Assembly (NCBI GenBank): GCA_021286765.1
Contig: JAJTBS010000003.1
Span: 186,001 to 250,000 of the forward strand
Reading direction: 5' to 3'
Length of the DNA stretch: 64,000 nt
Source: Holophagaceae bacterium
Lineage (GTDB): Bacteria > Acidobacteriota > Holophagae > Holophagales > Holophagaceae
Positions within the stretch are counted from its first letter, which is position 1; every line of letters starts with the position of its first letter. The translations under genes and the position numbers were made by a program. The notes under the pieces were generated by a model. The model was not told where the DNA came from and made no database searches. It saw only the letters and a list, made by a program, of their open reading frames with translations. Below, piece after piece: positions 17,316 through 26,601 of the stretch.

Positions 17316-18650
17316 CTAGGTCAGGGAAACCATCACCGGCAGCGCCTTCTTGACCTCGGCGGCCAGCTGGCCGGGCTTCACTTCCGCCAGGTCGTAGGTG
17401 GCCCGCAGCATGGGCTTGTTCACCTTGAGGACGCGGGTGATGTCGATGGGCGTGGCGGAGAGCACCACATCGCAGGGGGTGGCCTCGATGGTGGCTTCGA
17501 GATCCTTGATCTGGGCCTCGCCGTAGCCCATGGCGGGCAGGATGCCCTGGGCGTTGGGGTATTTCCTGTAGGTCGCGGCGATGGAGGCCACGGCGTAGGG
17601 CAGGGGGTCCACGACCTTCCCGGCGCCGCAGTTCTTGGCGGCCACCACACCGGCGCCATAGCTCATGGAGCCGTGGGTGAGGGTCGGTCCGTCCTCGATG
17701 ACGAGCACGTTCTTGCCCTGGACCATCTCGGGCTTGGTGCAGGTCACCGGGCTGGTGGCGCGGATGACCACGGCCTTGGGATTGACCTTCTTCGCGTTCT
17801 CCTCGATGGCCAGGATGTCCTCTTCCTTGGCGGAATCGCACTTGTTGATGAGGATGATGTCGGCCATGCGGAAGTTGGCTTCACCGGGGTGGTACAGCAT
17901 CTCGTGCCCCGTGCGCAGGGGATCGGCGACGACGATGTGGAGGTCGCACTTGTAGAAGGGCAGGTCGTTGTTGCCGCCGTCCCAGAGGATGACGTCGGCT
18001 TCCTTTTCGGCACTGCGGATGATCTGCTCGTAGTCCACGCCGGAGTAGATGACGAACCCATTGTCGATGTGCGGTTCGTACTCCTCGCGCTCCTCGATGG
18101 TGCACTCGTGCTTGTCGAGGTCGGCGTATTCCGCGAAGCGCTGGCAGGCCTGCTTGGCCAGGTCGCCGTAGGGCATGGGATGGCGGATGGCCACGACCTT
18201 CTTGCCGAGGCTCTTCAGGATGTGGCTGATGTAGCGGGTGGTCTGGCTCTTGCCGGCGCCCGTGCGGACGGCGGTGATGGCGATGACCGGCACCTTGGAC
18301 TGGATCATGGTTTTGTCGGCGCCCAGCAGCTCGAAGTCCACGTTGTGGGCGATGCAGAGGCTCGCCAGGTGCATGACCGTGGTGTGCAGGACGTCGGAGT
18401 AGGAGAAGACCGCGACGTCGGGCTTCAGGTTCTGGATGACGTCCACCAGCTCGGACTCATCGAAGATGGGGATGCCCTGGGGGTAGAGCTTCCCGGCCAG
18501 CACCGCGGGGTACTTGCGGCCCGCGATGTCGGGGATCTGGGTGGCGGTGAAGGCCACCACTTCGAAATCCGGATTGTCCCGGTAGACGGTATTGAAGTTG
18601 TGGAAGTCGCGTCCCGCGGCTCCCAGGATCACCACACGCCGTGTCGCCAT
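17316..18650 (-). CDS. Cyclic 2,3-diphosphoglycerate synthetase-like P-loop protein
   Basis: A 444-residue protein with an N-terminal Rossmann-like part (MATRRVVILGAAGRDFHNFN, then TATQIPDIAGRKYP) and a P-loop NTPase part (AVRTGAGKSQTTRYI, then VILWDGGNNDLPF and ILINKCDSA). This layout is that of the cyclic 2,3-diphosphoglycerate synthetase family, named for archaeal enzymes that make the osmolyte/thermoprotectant cDPG from 2,3-DPG with ATP. Bacterial members are common but their role is not settled, and a GTPase-like function is possible. The start at 18650 has a GAAAGG SD and matches the family N-terminus; the longer frame upstream is rejected. It diverges from the DUF748 gene. Confidence 0.85.
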   Translation of the reverse strand: MATRRVVILGAAGRDFHNFNTVYRDNPDFEVVAFTATQIPDIAGRKYPAVLAGKLYPQGIPIFDESELVDVIQNLKPDVAVFSYSDVLHTTVMHLASLCIAHNVDFELLGADKTMIQSKVPVIAITAVRTGAGKSQTTRYISHILKSLGKKVVAIRHPMPYGDLAKQACQRFAEYADLDKHECTIEEREEYEPHIDNGFVIYSGVDYEQIIRSAEKEADVILWDGGNNDLPFYKCDLHIVVADPLRTGHEMLYHPGEANFRMADIILINKCDSAKEEDILAIEENAKKVNPKAVVIRATSPVTCTKPEMVQGKNVLVIEDGPTLTHGSMSYGAGVVAAKNCGAGKVVDPLPYAVASIAATYRKYPNAQGILPAMGYGEAQIKDLEATIEATPCDVVLSATPIDITRVLKVNKPMLRATYDLAEVKPGQLAAEVKKALPVMVSLT

Positions 18651-18804
18651 GACACTATGCCTTTCGGTCCAGCGGCGGGCCGACACGCTCGATGGTGGCA
18701 GTCCTGGCCCTACCGCGACCCAGGGAGGATAGCCCCGTTCCCCGTCCCTTGAAAGTGGGGAGGTGTCCGGGGTCACAGATGTCCAATGGGTCTATGCTTT
18801 TCCC

Positions 18805-21675
18805 ATGTCCATGCCTGGCTTCCTTTTGACCTTTTTCCGCCGCTGGCGGCGCCTGCTCCTGGTCCTGGCGGCCCTCTACGGCACCTGGCTGCTGGTGGGT
18901 TTCTTCCTCGTTCCGAGGATTCTCAAGAGCCGGGTGCAGCAGTTCGCCGCCGAAGAACTGCACCGTCCGGTCACCCTGCAGCGGGTCCGCTTCAACCCCA
19001 TCCTGTTCACGGCCCACCTGGACGGGCTGCGGGTGCCCAACCGCGACGGCAGCGACTGGATCACCCTCCGGCAGCTGTACCTGGACTACCGCCTCCACCG
19101 CCTGGTCAGCCGGACCATCGAGCTGGCCGCCCTGGAGCTGGATGGCCTGGTGGTGCGGGTGGAACTGGACGAGCAGGGTCGGCCCAACTTCCAGGATCTG
19201 CTGGAAGGGCCCAAGACCCCGCCGAAGCCCGAGGCGGCGCCCTCCGCCTGGGATTTCGCCATCGGCCGCTTCCAGCTCAGGGAGGGCCAGTTCGCCTTCG
19301 TGGATCGCAGCCAGGGGATGCCCTTCCGGACCGCGCTGGGCCCCGTGAACCTTCGGGTGGACGGCATCCGCACCCAGGTGGGTCACCGCAGCGGCTACGC
19401 CTTCGAGGCCTGGACCGAGGCCAAGGAACATCTGGCCTGGAAGGGTGACTTCAGCATCCAGCCCCTGGCCTCGAAGGGCAGCCTGCTGATCGAGAACGTG
19501 TCCCTGCCCAAGTACCGGCCCTACGAGCAGGAGCAGGTCGCCACGGAGATCCGCAGCGGCACGGCCTCCCTGCGGGCCCAGTACCACCTGGAATGGGGAA
19601 CGCGGCACATCGTCGAAGTCTCCGACCTGGGCCTGACCCTGAAGGACGTGAAGTTGGCGGAGCGCGGCGCGGCCGAACCCGCCGTGGAGCTGCCCCTGCT
19701 GGAGATCCAGAACGGCCGGCTGGATCTGCTGGCGTCCTCCCTGGAGGTGGGCGCCATCCACGCGGACCAGGGCGTGGTGCGCATCCAGAAGGACAAGTCC
19801 AACGGCCTGAACCTGGCGCGGCTCTTCGCCCCCACGAAGCCCAAGGCGAACAAGGAGGACGAGAAACCTTTCAAGCTGCGGGTCCGGGACCTGGCTCTGC
19901 GGGGCTTCCGCCTGGGCTGGGAGGATCTGGGGTTGGCCCGCCCCGTGAAGGTGGAGGCCACGGACCTGAACCTGCACTGGCAGGATCTGTCCCTGGATCC
20001 GGCGGCCACCAGCAAAGCCTCGCTGGAACTCAAGCTGGCGACTGGCACGCTGAAGCTGGAGGGCAGCCTCGCGCCCCTGAAGGCCAGCGGCGACCTGAGC
20101 CTCAAGGCCGAAGGCCTGGACCTGGGCACCTGGGATCCCTACCTGGACGCCGCGCTGGACCTGCGCGTCGCCTCTGGGAAGCTGGGCGCGGACGGCCGCC
20201 TGCGCTTCGCCTTCGAAGGGCGGAAGTCCGATGGCCTCGCCTTCCTGGGCGGTGCCTCGGTGCAGGGGCTGGAGCTGCGCGACGCGCAACTCAACGAGCC
20301 GTTCCTCCGCTGGAAGCAGCTGCGCATCTCGGGGGCGGACCTCCGCACCGCGCCCATGGCCGTGGCCATCCGGGAGGTGGCCTGGACCGATCCTGAAGGC
20401 CGCGTGGTCGTGCAGCCCGACGGCAGCACCAATGTGGCCCGGGCCCTGAGGCTGGAGCCCCCTGCGGGGAAGCCAGCCTCCCCGGCCGCGGCTGTCCTGC
20501 CCGCCACACCGGCCTCGGCGCCGGAGCTGGGCATCGCGAAGCTGGGCATCACCGGCGGCCGCCTCAGCTTCATCGACCGCTCGGTGCAGCCCACGGCGGC
20601 CCTGATGCTGAGCGACCTGGAGGGGTCGTACCTGGGCCTGTCCAGCCGCCCCGATGCCGCCTCCAAGATGGACTTCCGCGGCAAGGCCGGCGGGCTCGCG
20701 CCCATCACCATCACGGGCCACGCCATGCCCCTGCGCAACGACCTCGACACCGACGTGGCCCTCAAGATCCAGGGCGCCGACCTCGCGGATTTCACGCCCT
20801 ACACCGGCAAGTACCTGGGCTACACCGTGCAGAAGGGCAAGCTGAACGTGGATGCCCGCCTGCGCATCGACCACCGCAACCTCAAGGCGGAAAACGCCAT
20901 CAAGCTCGACCAGTTCTACCTGGGGGAGAAGGTGGCGAGCCCCGACGCCACGGGCCTGCCCGTGAAGCTGGGCCTGGCCATCCTGCGCGACCGCAGGGGC
21001 GTCATCGCCTTCGACCTGCCCATCGAGGGCAGCCTGGACGATCCCGACATCAAGTACGGCAAGCTCGTGTGGAAGGCCATCTTCGGCCTGCTGGGCAAGA
21101 TCGCGACCTCGCCCTTCACGCTGATCGGGAAGCTCTTCGGTGGCGAGGCCGGGGATCTCAGCAGCCTGGCCTTCGCGCCGGGTTCCAGCACCCTGGAGGC
21201 AGCTGCCACGCCCAAGCTGCAGGCCCTGGCCAAGGCGCTGCAGGAACGGCCCGAGCTGCGCCTCGACGCCGAGGGTGGCGTGGATGCCGGCCAGGATGGC
21301 GCCGCGCTGCGTAAGGCCGCCCTGGAGGCGCTGCTGCGGCGCACCCGCGCGGCCGCGCTCAAGTCCGCTGACGAGCAGCCCGTTCCCGCCGCTGAGCGCG
21401 AGCGCTGGATCCGGGCCGCCCACGAGGCCGCCTTCCCGTCCCCGAAGGAGGCGAAGGGCGTCCAGCCGATCCCACCGCCGCCCGTGGCGGAGATGGAACA
21501 GCGCCTGCTCGGCACCCTGGTGGTGGATCCCGCGGACCTGGCCCAGCTGGCGGACGCGCGGGTGAAGCGCGTGCTCGCCTGGCTGCTGGACACCGGCAAG
21601 GCCGACCCCGCCCGGGTCTTCGAGGTGAACACCGGGCAGGCCAAGGGCGCCGTGGTGGCCTTCGCGCTGAAGTGA
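18805..21675 (+). CDS. DUF748 / AsmA-like envelope protein
   Basis: A protein of about 956 residues with one N-terminal membrane anchor (LLLVLAALYGTWLLVGFFLVP) and a long periplasmic region of amphipathic beta repeats in AsmA/DUF748 style. AsmA motifs include VTLQRVRFNPILFTAHLDGL near the start, and GFDL-type LGLAILRDRRGVIAFDLPI and SLDDPDIKYGKLVWKAI late in the protein. The end (FAPGSSTLEAAATPKLQALAKAL) resembles the OmpA-like closing segment typical of DUF748 proteins. AsmA-like proteins bridge inner and outer membranes and are implicated in lipid transport. The start was set at the ATG at 18805, just before the hydrophobic anchor. It converges with the PlsC-like gene, 7 nt between stops. 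Confidence 0.85.
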   Translation: MSMPGFLLTFFRRWRRLLLVLAALYGTWLLVGFFLVPRILKSRVQQFAAEELHRPVTLQRVRFNPILFTAHLDGLRVPNRDGSDWITLRQLYLDYRLHRLVSRTIELAALELDGLVVRVELDEQGRPNFQDLLEGPKTPPKPEAAPSAWDFAIGRFQLREGQFAFVDRSQGMPFRTALGPVNLRVDGIRTQVGHRSGYAFEAWTEAKEHLAWKGDFSIQPLASKGSLLIENVSLPKYRPYEQEQVATEIRSGTASLRAQYHLEWGTRHIVEVSDLGLTLKDVKLAERGAAEPAVELPLLEIQNGRLDLLASSLEVGAIHADQGVVRIQKDKSNGLNLARLFAPTKPKANKEDEKPFKLRVRDLALRGFRLGWEDLGLARPVKVEATDLNLHWQDLSLDPAATSKASLELKLATGTLKLEGSLAPLKASGDLSLKAEGLDLGTWDPYLDAALDLRVASGKLGADGRLRFAFEGRKSDGLAFLGGASVQGLELRDAQLNEPFLRWKQLRISGADLRTAPMAVAIREVAWTDPEGRVVVQPDGSTNVARALRLEPPAGKPASPAAAVLPATPASAPELGIAKLGITGGRLSFIDRSVQPTAALMLSDLEGSYLGLSSRPDAASKMDFRGKAGGLAPITITGHAMPLRNDLDTDVALKIQGADLADFTPYTGKYLGYTVQKGKLNVDARLRIDHRNLKAENAIKLDQFYLGEKVASPDATGLPVKLGLAILRDRRGVIAFDLPIEGSLDDPDIKYGKLVWKAIFGLLGKIATSPFTLIGKLFGGEAGDLSSLAFAPGSSTLEAAATPKLQALAKALQERPELRLDAEGGVDAGQDGAALRKAALEALLRRTRAAALKSADEQPVPAAERERWIRAAHEAAFPSPKEAKGVQPIPPPPVAEMEQRLLGTLVVDPADLAQLADARVKRVLAWLLDTGKADPARVFEVNTGQAKGAVVAFALK

Positions 21676-21682
21676 CGGCCGG

Positions 21683-22342
21683 CTAGCTCCGAGCGGGCCG
21701 CTCCCGCAGCCCATGCACCTGCTCGTACAGGGCCTGGATGAGCGGCAGGTCCCGGTCCAGGTCCCCGCTGGGGTGGAACAGGGGCATCAGCCGGATCATG
21801 CGCTTCCGGTAGTCGAAGCCCACGGGCAGGATGGGGACGCGCGCCGCCACGGCGATGCGGTAGAAGCCGCTCTTCCACTGGCTCACGCCCTTGCGGGTGC
21901 CTTCGGGGGCCAGGGCGAGCATGAGGGTGGGCGCCGCCTCGAAGGCCCGCACACAGGCGCCGACAACGCCATGGCTGGCGCTGCGGTCCACAGGGATGCC
22001 GCCCAGCCACCGCAGGAACGACGCGAAGGGGGCCCGGAACAGGGAGTGCTTGCCCAGCCAGGAGGCCCGCAGCTCCACCGCGAAGGCCACGGCCACCCCC
22101 ACCACGAAATCCCAGTTCGAGGTGTGGGGCGCCACGATGAGCACGTACTTGGGGTCGGCGGGGAAGGCGCCCTCGATCCGCCAGCCTGCGGTTCGCAGGT
22201 AGGCGCGTCCCAGGGCCCGCCAGGCCCAGCCCCGGGGCTGGTGGAAGGCGGGGGGGACCGGCAGGAATGCCTCGGGGTGCGACAAATCGGACCTCGTCAA
22301 GGTGGATGGGATCGAAGCGGGGGGTGCCAGCAGGTTAACCAT
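21683..22342 (-). CDS. 1-acyl-glycerol-3-phosphate acyltransferase-like protein (PlsC family)
   Basis: A 219-residue acyltransferase with the HX4D catalytic motif in APHTSNWDF and the substrate-binding APEGTRK motif. Between them lies GKHSLFRAPFASFLRWLGGIPVDR, a characteristic PlsC/LPLAT segment (shown here with its motifs only in part conserved). It probably esterifies a lysophospholipid or a related alcohol at the inner membrane. It lies 42 nt downstream of protoporphyrinogen oxidase on the same strand and is likely co-transcribed with it and the patatin gene. Substrate preference cannot be told from sequence. Confidence 0.85.
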   Translation of the reverse strand: MVNLLAPPASIPSTLTRSDLSHPEAFLPVPPAFHQPRGWAWRALGRAYLRTAGWRIEGAFPADPKYVLIVAPHTSNWDFVVGVAVAFAVELRASWLGKHSLFRAPFASFLRWLGGIPVDRSASHGVVGACVRAFEAAPTLMLALAPEGTRKGVSQWKSGFYRIAVAARVPILPVGFDYRKRMIRLMPLFHPSGDLDRDLPLIQALYEQVHGLRERPARS

Positions 22343-22384
22343 TCGGCCCGGCCGGGGCGATGCGGTGATTCTGCCCAGCGAGGG

Positions 22385-23680
22385 TCAGGGGCGGATCGAC
22401 GCGGCCCATGCCTCGAGGCTCTCGGCGAGTTCCGGGATCCCGGGGCCGAAGCGTGCGGCGCCCACCCAGTGCAGGCTGGGCGGCAACGCGGCGGGCAGCC
22501 GGGCGACCCGGCCGCCATGGCCGGGTTCCAGCAGGGGGAAGGCGGCGGGACAGGTCTCCTCCCGCACCTGGATGGCCTCGGGCAGTTCCGGCAGCCAGCG
22601 GCGCAGCGCCGCAAAGACGCTGGGCCAGGCCTCCAGCTCCGGGGCCACCGGGTAGGCCCCGCCCAGGTAGGTGCGGACCTGCAGTAGGCCAGGCACGCCC
22701 CGGGGATCATCCGCGGCGAAGGCCACGGCCCCCAGCAGCCCTTGTCCCTCTGGCGGGTGGATGAGCAGCCCGAAGCCCCGCTCCCAGCCCGGTACCGGCG
22801 CGTGGCGGCTGTGCCAGACGCGGAGGTCCAGGGAGGGCAGCTCTTCCAGCCAGGTGGCTGCCTGCGGCGTGATCGGGGCCAGCAGCGCGGCGGCCTGCCG
22901 CGAGGGCAGGGCCAGCACCACGGCATCTGCCTCCGAGGCGATGGCCGCGCCGTGCACCCGCCAACGCCCGGTGGGCAGGGCCTCCAGGGCGCGGGCGGGG
23001 GATCCTGCACGCACCTCACCCAGGCGCGTGGCGAGGGCCTTCGCCAGGGCACCGGTGCCCCCCGGGAGCAGGCGCGTGCGTTCCGGGCCCAGGCGAAGTC
23101 CCCCCAGCAGCAGGCCCCCCTGGGCTTCGAGGTGGCGCAGGTGCGGCACCGCGTCCAGACCCAGGCGCTCGGGCGGCGCGGCGAGCAGGCCGCCCACCAG
23201 GGCTGGCAGCCACGCGCGGGCGAAGCCTTCGCCCAGGCGGCGGGCGAAGAAGGCATGCAGGGTTTCACCGGGATCGGTCCCCGCCGGGATCAGGGGCTCC
23301 GCCAGCAGGCGCAGCTTTCCGCCCAGGCTGAGCCCCGGCGCGCGCAGGAGGCCGGTGAAGGTGGCTGGGCTGGGGTGCCGCCGTCCGTCCCTGCCCAGCC
23401 AGCGGGGGCCCCTGGGCGCGGCGGGCAGCGGTTTCAGATCCAGCTCCCCCAGCAGGCGCGCCAGGGCGCCCTCCCGGGCCACCCGGAGGCCCTGAGGGCC
23501 GCGCTCCAGCCAGCCCGGTTCGCCCTGGGGGCCCGGCCAGGCCAGCGTCTGGGCCCACCCGCCCACGGCCGCGGCGGCCTCCCAGACTTCGACCTCATGG
23601 CCGCGCCGCCGCAGGTGCCAGGCCGCGAGCAGGCCCGAGATCCCGCCGCCGAGGATGAGGACGCGGCGGACCTGGCTCAC
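22385..23680 (-). CDS. hemG: Protoporphyrinogen oxidase
   Basis: A 431-residue FAD-dependent oxidase of the HemY/PPOX type that would convert protoporphyrinogen IX to protoporphyrin IX. It begins with the dinucleotide-binding motif VLILGGGISGLLAAWHL, and the C-terminal FAD segment includes LHWVGAARFGPGI. The start is a GTG that overlaps the TGA of the patatin gene (GTGA), so it is translationally coupled. The much longer open frame upstream is a shadow of the patatin gene and was rejected. The enzyme is membrane-associated and uses an electron acceptor, probably O2 or quinone. Other haem genes are not in the window. Naming varies between hemG and hemY for this family. Confidence 0.85.
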   Translation of the reverse strand: MSQVRRVLILGGGISGLLAAWHLRRRGHEVEVWEAAAAVGGWAQTLAWPGPQGEPGWLERGPQGLRVAREGALARLLGELDLKPLPAAPRGPRWLGRDGRRHPSPATFTGLLRAPGLSLGGKLRLLAEPLIPAGTDPGETLHAFFARRLGEGFARAWLPALVGGLLAAPPERLGLDAVPHLRHLEAQGGLLLGGLRLGPERTRLLPGGTGALAKALATRLGEVRAGSPARALEALPTGRWRVHGAAIASEADAVVLALPSRQAAALLAPITPQAATWLEELPSLDLRVWHSRHAPVPGWERGFGLLIHPPEGQGLLGAVAFAADDPRGVPGLLQVRTYLGGAYPVAPELEAWPSVFAALRRWLPELPEAIQVREETCPAAFPLLEPGHGGRVARLPAALPPSLHWVGAARFGPGIPELAESLEAWAASIRP

Positions 23681-26394
23681 CGCCCCTTCCAGAGGTCGAA
23701 GGGGCGGGTGCCGATCAGGAAGCTGATGTGCCGGGAGTCCTGGGTGGTGCCGGTGCCCGTGTCCCGCACATGGGTGCGGCCGCCGGCCAGCTCCACGTAG
23801 AGGCTCTTCAGGACGCCGCGCAGGACCATGCCGTAGCCCTGGAGGCGCAGTCCCTGATCCGGGTGGCGGTAGTCCTGCGGGATCCAGCCGCGGTCCACGC
23901 GGGGGACTCCCTGGATCGCCACGCCGAAGAGGGTGGCCAGGGTGAAGGGCAGGCCGAGGCGGAGGGTGCCGAAGTTCGGCGCCAGGTAGGAGGCGCTGTG
24001 GGTTCCGATCATGGAGTCGGCGCCGCCGAAGACGAACCAGCGCTCCAGGGGGGCGTCCCTCTGGCCCGCCAGCTCCAGGTCCAGGTCCAGGCCGAAGGGC
24101 AGCGTGCGGCTGTCCGCCGGGGACCAGAGGTGGCGCAGACGCAGGTAGCCGCTGTGATAGGCGGGGCCGGGATCGGTGGGGAAGGCCTTCATCCAGGAGG
24201 ACCGGACGAGGGTCCCTCGGGTGGGCAGGGTGTGGGAATCGAAGGAGTCCCACTCCGCCGCCAAGCGCCCGTAGTCGGCCCGGTCCGCCGGGAGGTCCAC
24301 GCCCGCCAGGGTCATGCGGCCCTGGAGGCGCCCCAGGTCCAGCTGGAGCAAGCCGCGATCCTCCATGCCGAAGCGGACCTGGGTGCGGAGGGCGAGGTCC
24401 TCCTTGGTGGCCTTGGTCAGAGGGGCCGGCGGATCCGACTTGAGCCACTGCTTCTGCAGGGATGCCACCAGGCCCATGGCGAGGCCGGGCCAGGCGCCGA
24501 ACCCGTGGAGCAGCTGGCCCTGCAGCCGGCTCTGGAGGTCGTTGACGGCGCCATGGAGCTGCAGGGGGGAACCGGAGCCCAGGAAGTTCGGCGCGCTGAG
24601 GTCCAGGGCGAGGTGGGGGCCCCAGCTGCTCTCGTAGGCGAGATGCGGGGCCAAGTCGAGGGTGGGTGCCCGCTCAGGGTCTGTGGCCAGGATGAGGGCC
24701 CCCTCCTGCTGTCGGAGCTCCGGCCGGAGCCGCGAGAGGCCCAGGCGCGTGGCCGCCCGCTGCAGGTTCTCCTCCAGGGCGGCCGTCCGCACAGGTGTGT
24801 CCTGGACCGGCGCCAGGATGCGGGCCAGGGGCGCCTGGAAGGCCGGATCCCGGCTCTGGATGGCGCTGATCCGGGGCTCGCGCACCTGGAGGCGCAGCGT
24901 TCTGTCCACCAGGAAACCACTGCCCCGCAGGTCGAGGATGGGGGCGTCCCGCAGGATGGCCTCCACCAACAGGCCCTCCAGGGCCCTGCTCCAGGCGCCC
25001 TCGTGGAAGGGCTGGCCCACCGCGAGGCCGTATTGATCCCTCAGCGTCTGGCGCACCAGTTGGCGGGAGGTTTCGGGCCAGTCGGCGGGCAGGTCCAGGG
25101 CGAGGTGGGCGATGAGGGGGGCGGGATGGAGCCAGAGGCGGGCCCGGCCTTCGGGCGTGGCGGGGAGGCGCACTTCGGCGCGATCGATGGGCAGGTCCCG
25201 ATGGGCCCGCCGCAGGAGCCGGTAGAGGTCCCGCAGCGTGACCCGCTCGGGGGTCTTGAAGGCGGCCAGCCAGGCCTGGGCTCCCGCGACGCCGTCTGCG
25301 TCCAGATCCAGACCCGTGGCCGCTACGGCCCCAGCACCGGGGCCGTAGATCAGCTCCTCCAATGCCTCCCGGTTCGCGTCGAAGGCCTGCCTCCCGGCCA
25401 TCCGGAGCTTGTCCACCTGGTGGTGGAAGTCGAACTCGTCCGCCGAGCCCACCTCGGGCCGCAGGACGAGCTGCGCCTCGGCCTCGCTGCGGCGCTCAGT
25501 CTGGGCCATGGCCAGGTCCAGCGAGGCGTCCAGGAGGGTGGCGAGGTTGGTCTTCGGCGCGGGGCTCCAGGGGCGGCCGATGGCCACGCCGACCCGCACC
25601 ATGCCCGGGAAGGCCTGCTTGGCGGTCAGGACCGGCAGGTTCTCGAAGGGGCCGCCGTCCACATACTGGTGGCCGTCGATCATCACCGGCTCGAAGATGC
25701 CCGGGAGGCCGGTGCTCGCCATGACCACATCCACCAGGGAGCCGCCCGCGAAGACCCGGCCCTGGCCCGTGGTCAGGTCGCTGGTGACCACCCGCAGGGG
25801 CATGCGGAGCTGGTCGAAGTCGTCACCCGCCAGCCAGGAGGCGCGACCCAGCATGGGCATGAGCTCCAGCCGGACGCGGCGGCTGCGGACGCCGCCAGGC
25901 ATGAGGTCGAGCCGGCCTTGGCGGAAGGCGAGGCCGAAGGGGGAGGCGTGTACCACCTCATCCTCGGAGAGCGACCAGCCGGCCTCGCGCTGGCGGTCGT
26001 CGAGGGCCCGTCCGAAATCGCGGCTCTTGAAGATCCGGGCGATGCCATCCGCCGAGAAACCCGAGGCGTAGAGGCTGCCGATGAGGCTCCCGGCGGAGGT
26101 GCCGGTGATGGCCTCGATGGTGAGGTTCTCCTGGTCCATGCCCTGGAGCACGCCGATGTGGGCCAGGCCTTTGCCGCTGCCACCGCGCAGGGCCAGGGCG
26201 AGGGGCTTCTGGCCGGGAACGCGGTACTCGCTGTGGAGCCGGAAGCGGTAGTCAGGTTCCCGCCGCTGCAGACGGAGGACCTGCGACCCAGGCGTCGCCT
26301 CTTGACCCGCGAGGGGGTCGGCGCCGGCCAGTGCGGTGAGGAGGCCGGCCAGGGCCAGGAAGGCCGGGCGGAGCCTCGGAAGATGGATGGCCAT
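23677..26394 (-). CDS. Patatin-like phospholipase fused to an outer-membrane barrel (type Vd, PlpD-like)
   Basis: A 905-residue protein with a signal peptide (AFLALAGLLTALAGADPLAG). The patatin domain has an oxyanion loop GGSGKG (71-76), nucleophile Ser100 in GTSAG, and the Asp246-Gly-Gly dyad motif in YVDGG. A POTRA-like linker and an Omp85/surface-antigen-type beta-barrel follow, which together are the type Vd autotransporter layout of PlpD. The lipase would be exported through its own barrel and act on phospholipids at or outside the outer membrane. The start at 26394 is chosen because it places the signal peptide at the N-terminus. The stop overlaps the GTG of protoporphyrinogen oxidase by 4 nt. 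Confidence 0.88.
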   Translation of the reverse strand: MAIHLPRLRPAFLALAGLLTALAGADPLAGQEATPGSQVLRLQRREPDYRFRLHSEYRVPGQKPLALALRGGSGKGLAHIGVLQGMDQENLTIEAITGTSAGSLIGSLYASGFSADGIARIFKSRDFGRALDDRQREAGWSLSEDEVVHASPFGLAFRQGRLDLMPGGVRSRRVRLELMPMLGRASWLAGDDFDQLRMPLRVVTSDLTTGQGRVFAGGSLVDVVMASTGLPGIFEPVMIDGHQYVDGGPFENLPVLTAKQAFPGMVRVGVAIGRPWSPAPKTNLATLLDASLDLAMAQTERRSEAEAQLVLRPEVGSADEFDFHHQVDKLRMAGRQAFDANREALEELIYGPGAGAVAATGLDLDADGVAGAQAWLAAFKTPERVTLRDLYRLLRRAHRDLPIDRAEVRLPATPEGRARLWLHPAPLIAHLALDLPADWPETSRQLVRQTLRDQYGLAVGQPFHEGAWSRALEGLLVEAILRDAPILDLRGSGFLVDRTLRLQVREPRISAIQSRDPAFQAPLARILAPVQDTPVRTAALEENLQRAATRLGLSRLRPELRQQEGALILATDPERAPTLDLAPHLAYESSWGPHLALDLSAPNFLGSGSPLQLHGAVNDLQSRLQGQLLHGFGAWPGLAMGLVASLQKQWLKSDPPAPLTKATKEDLALRTQVRFGMEDRGLLQLDLGRLQGRMTLAGVDLPADRADYGRLAAEWDSFDSHTLPTRGTLVRSSWMKAFPTDPGPAYHSGYLRLRHLWSPADSRTLPFGLDLDLELAGQRDAPLERWFVFGGADSMIGTHSASYLAPNFGTLRLGLPFTLATLFGVAIQGVPRVDRGWIPQDYRHPDQGLRLQGYGMVLRGVLKSLYVELAGGRTHVRDTGTGTTQDSRHISFLIGTRPFDLWKGR

Positions 26395-26550
26395 GGCGAG
26401 TGCCTCGGGCAAGGGGGCGGGGAAGGGCTGGAACCAACGGGAGGCGGGGACTGCACCGCAGTTTAGAAGGCCTGGGGCTTGAAACCAGTGTTCTGGATGG
26501 GAGCGGTGGCGCGCAAGCCGTCCTCTCCGAAAGCCGTTCCGCCCCTGCGT

Positions 26551-26581
26551 ACACAAACAGCGGGCGCCTGTCGGCGCCCGC
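26551..26581 (-). terminator. Rho-independent terminator after peroxiredoxin
   Basis: GCGGGCGCC (26560-26568) pairs perfectly with GGCGCCCGC (26573-26581) around TGTC. On the minus strand, the sense of the peroxiredoxin gene, the stem is followed by CTGTTTGTGT. Confidence 0.75.
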
Positions 26582-26601
26582 TTCCTGCGATTTCCGTCGG
26601 A

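Noticed and set aside
18655..21714. Minus-strand open frame of about 1019 codons
   Set aside because: It is antisense to the DUF748 gene and shows no domain or start signal; GC-bias shadow.
23681..24448. N-terminal extension of the protoporphyrinogen oxidase frame
   Set aside because: It is out-of-frame patatin coding sequence. The FAD-binding motif begins right after the GTG at 23680, which overlaps the patatin stop.
23728..26466. Plus-strand open frame of about 912 codons
   Set aside because: It mirrors the patatin autotransporter gene on the other strand and has shadow-type composition.
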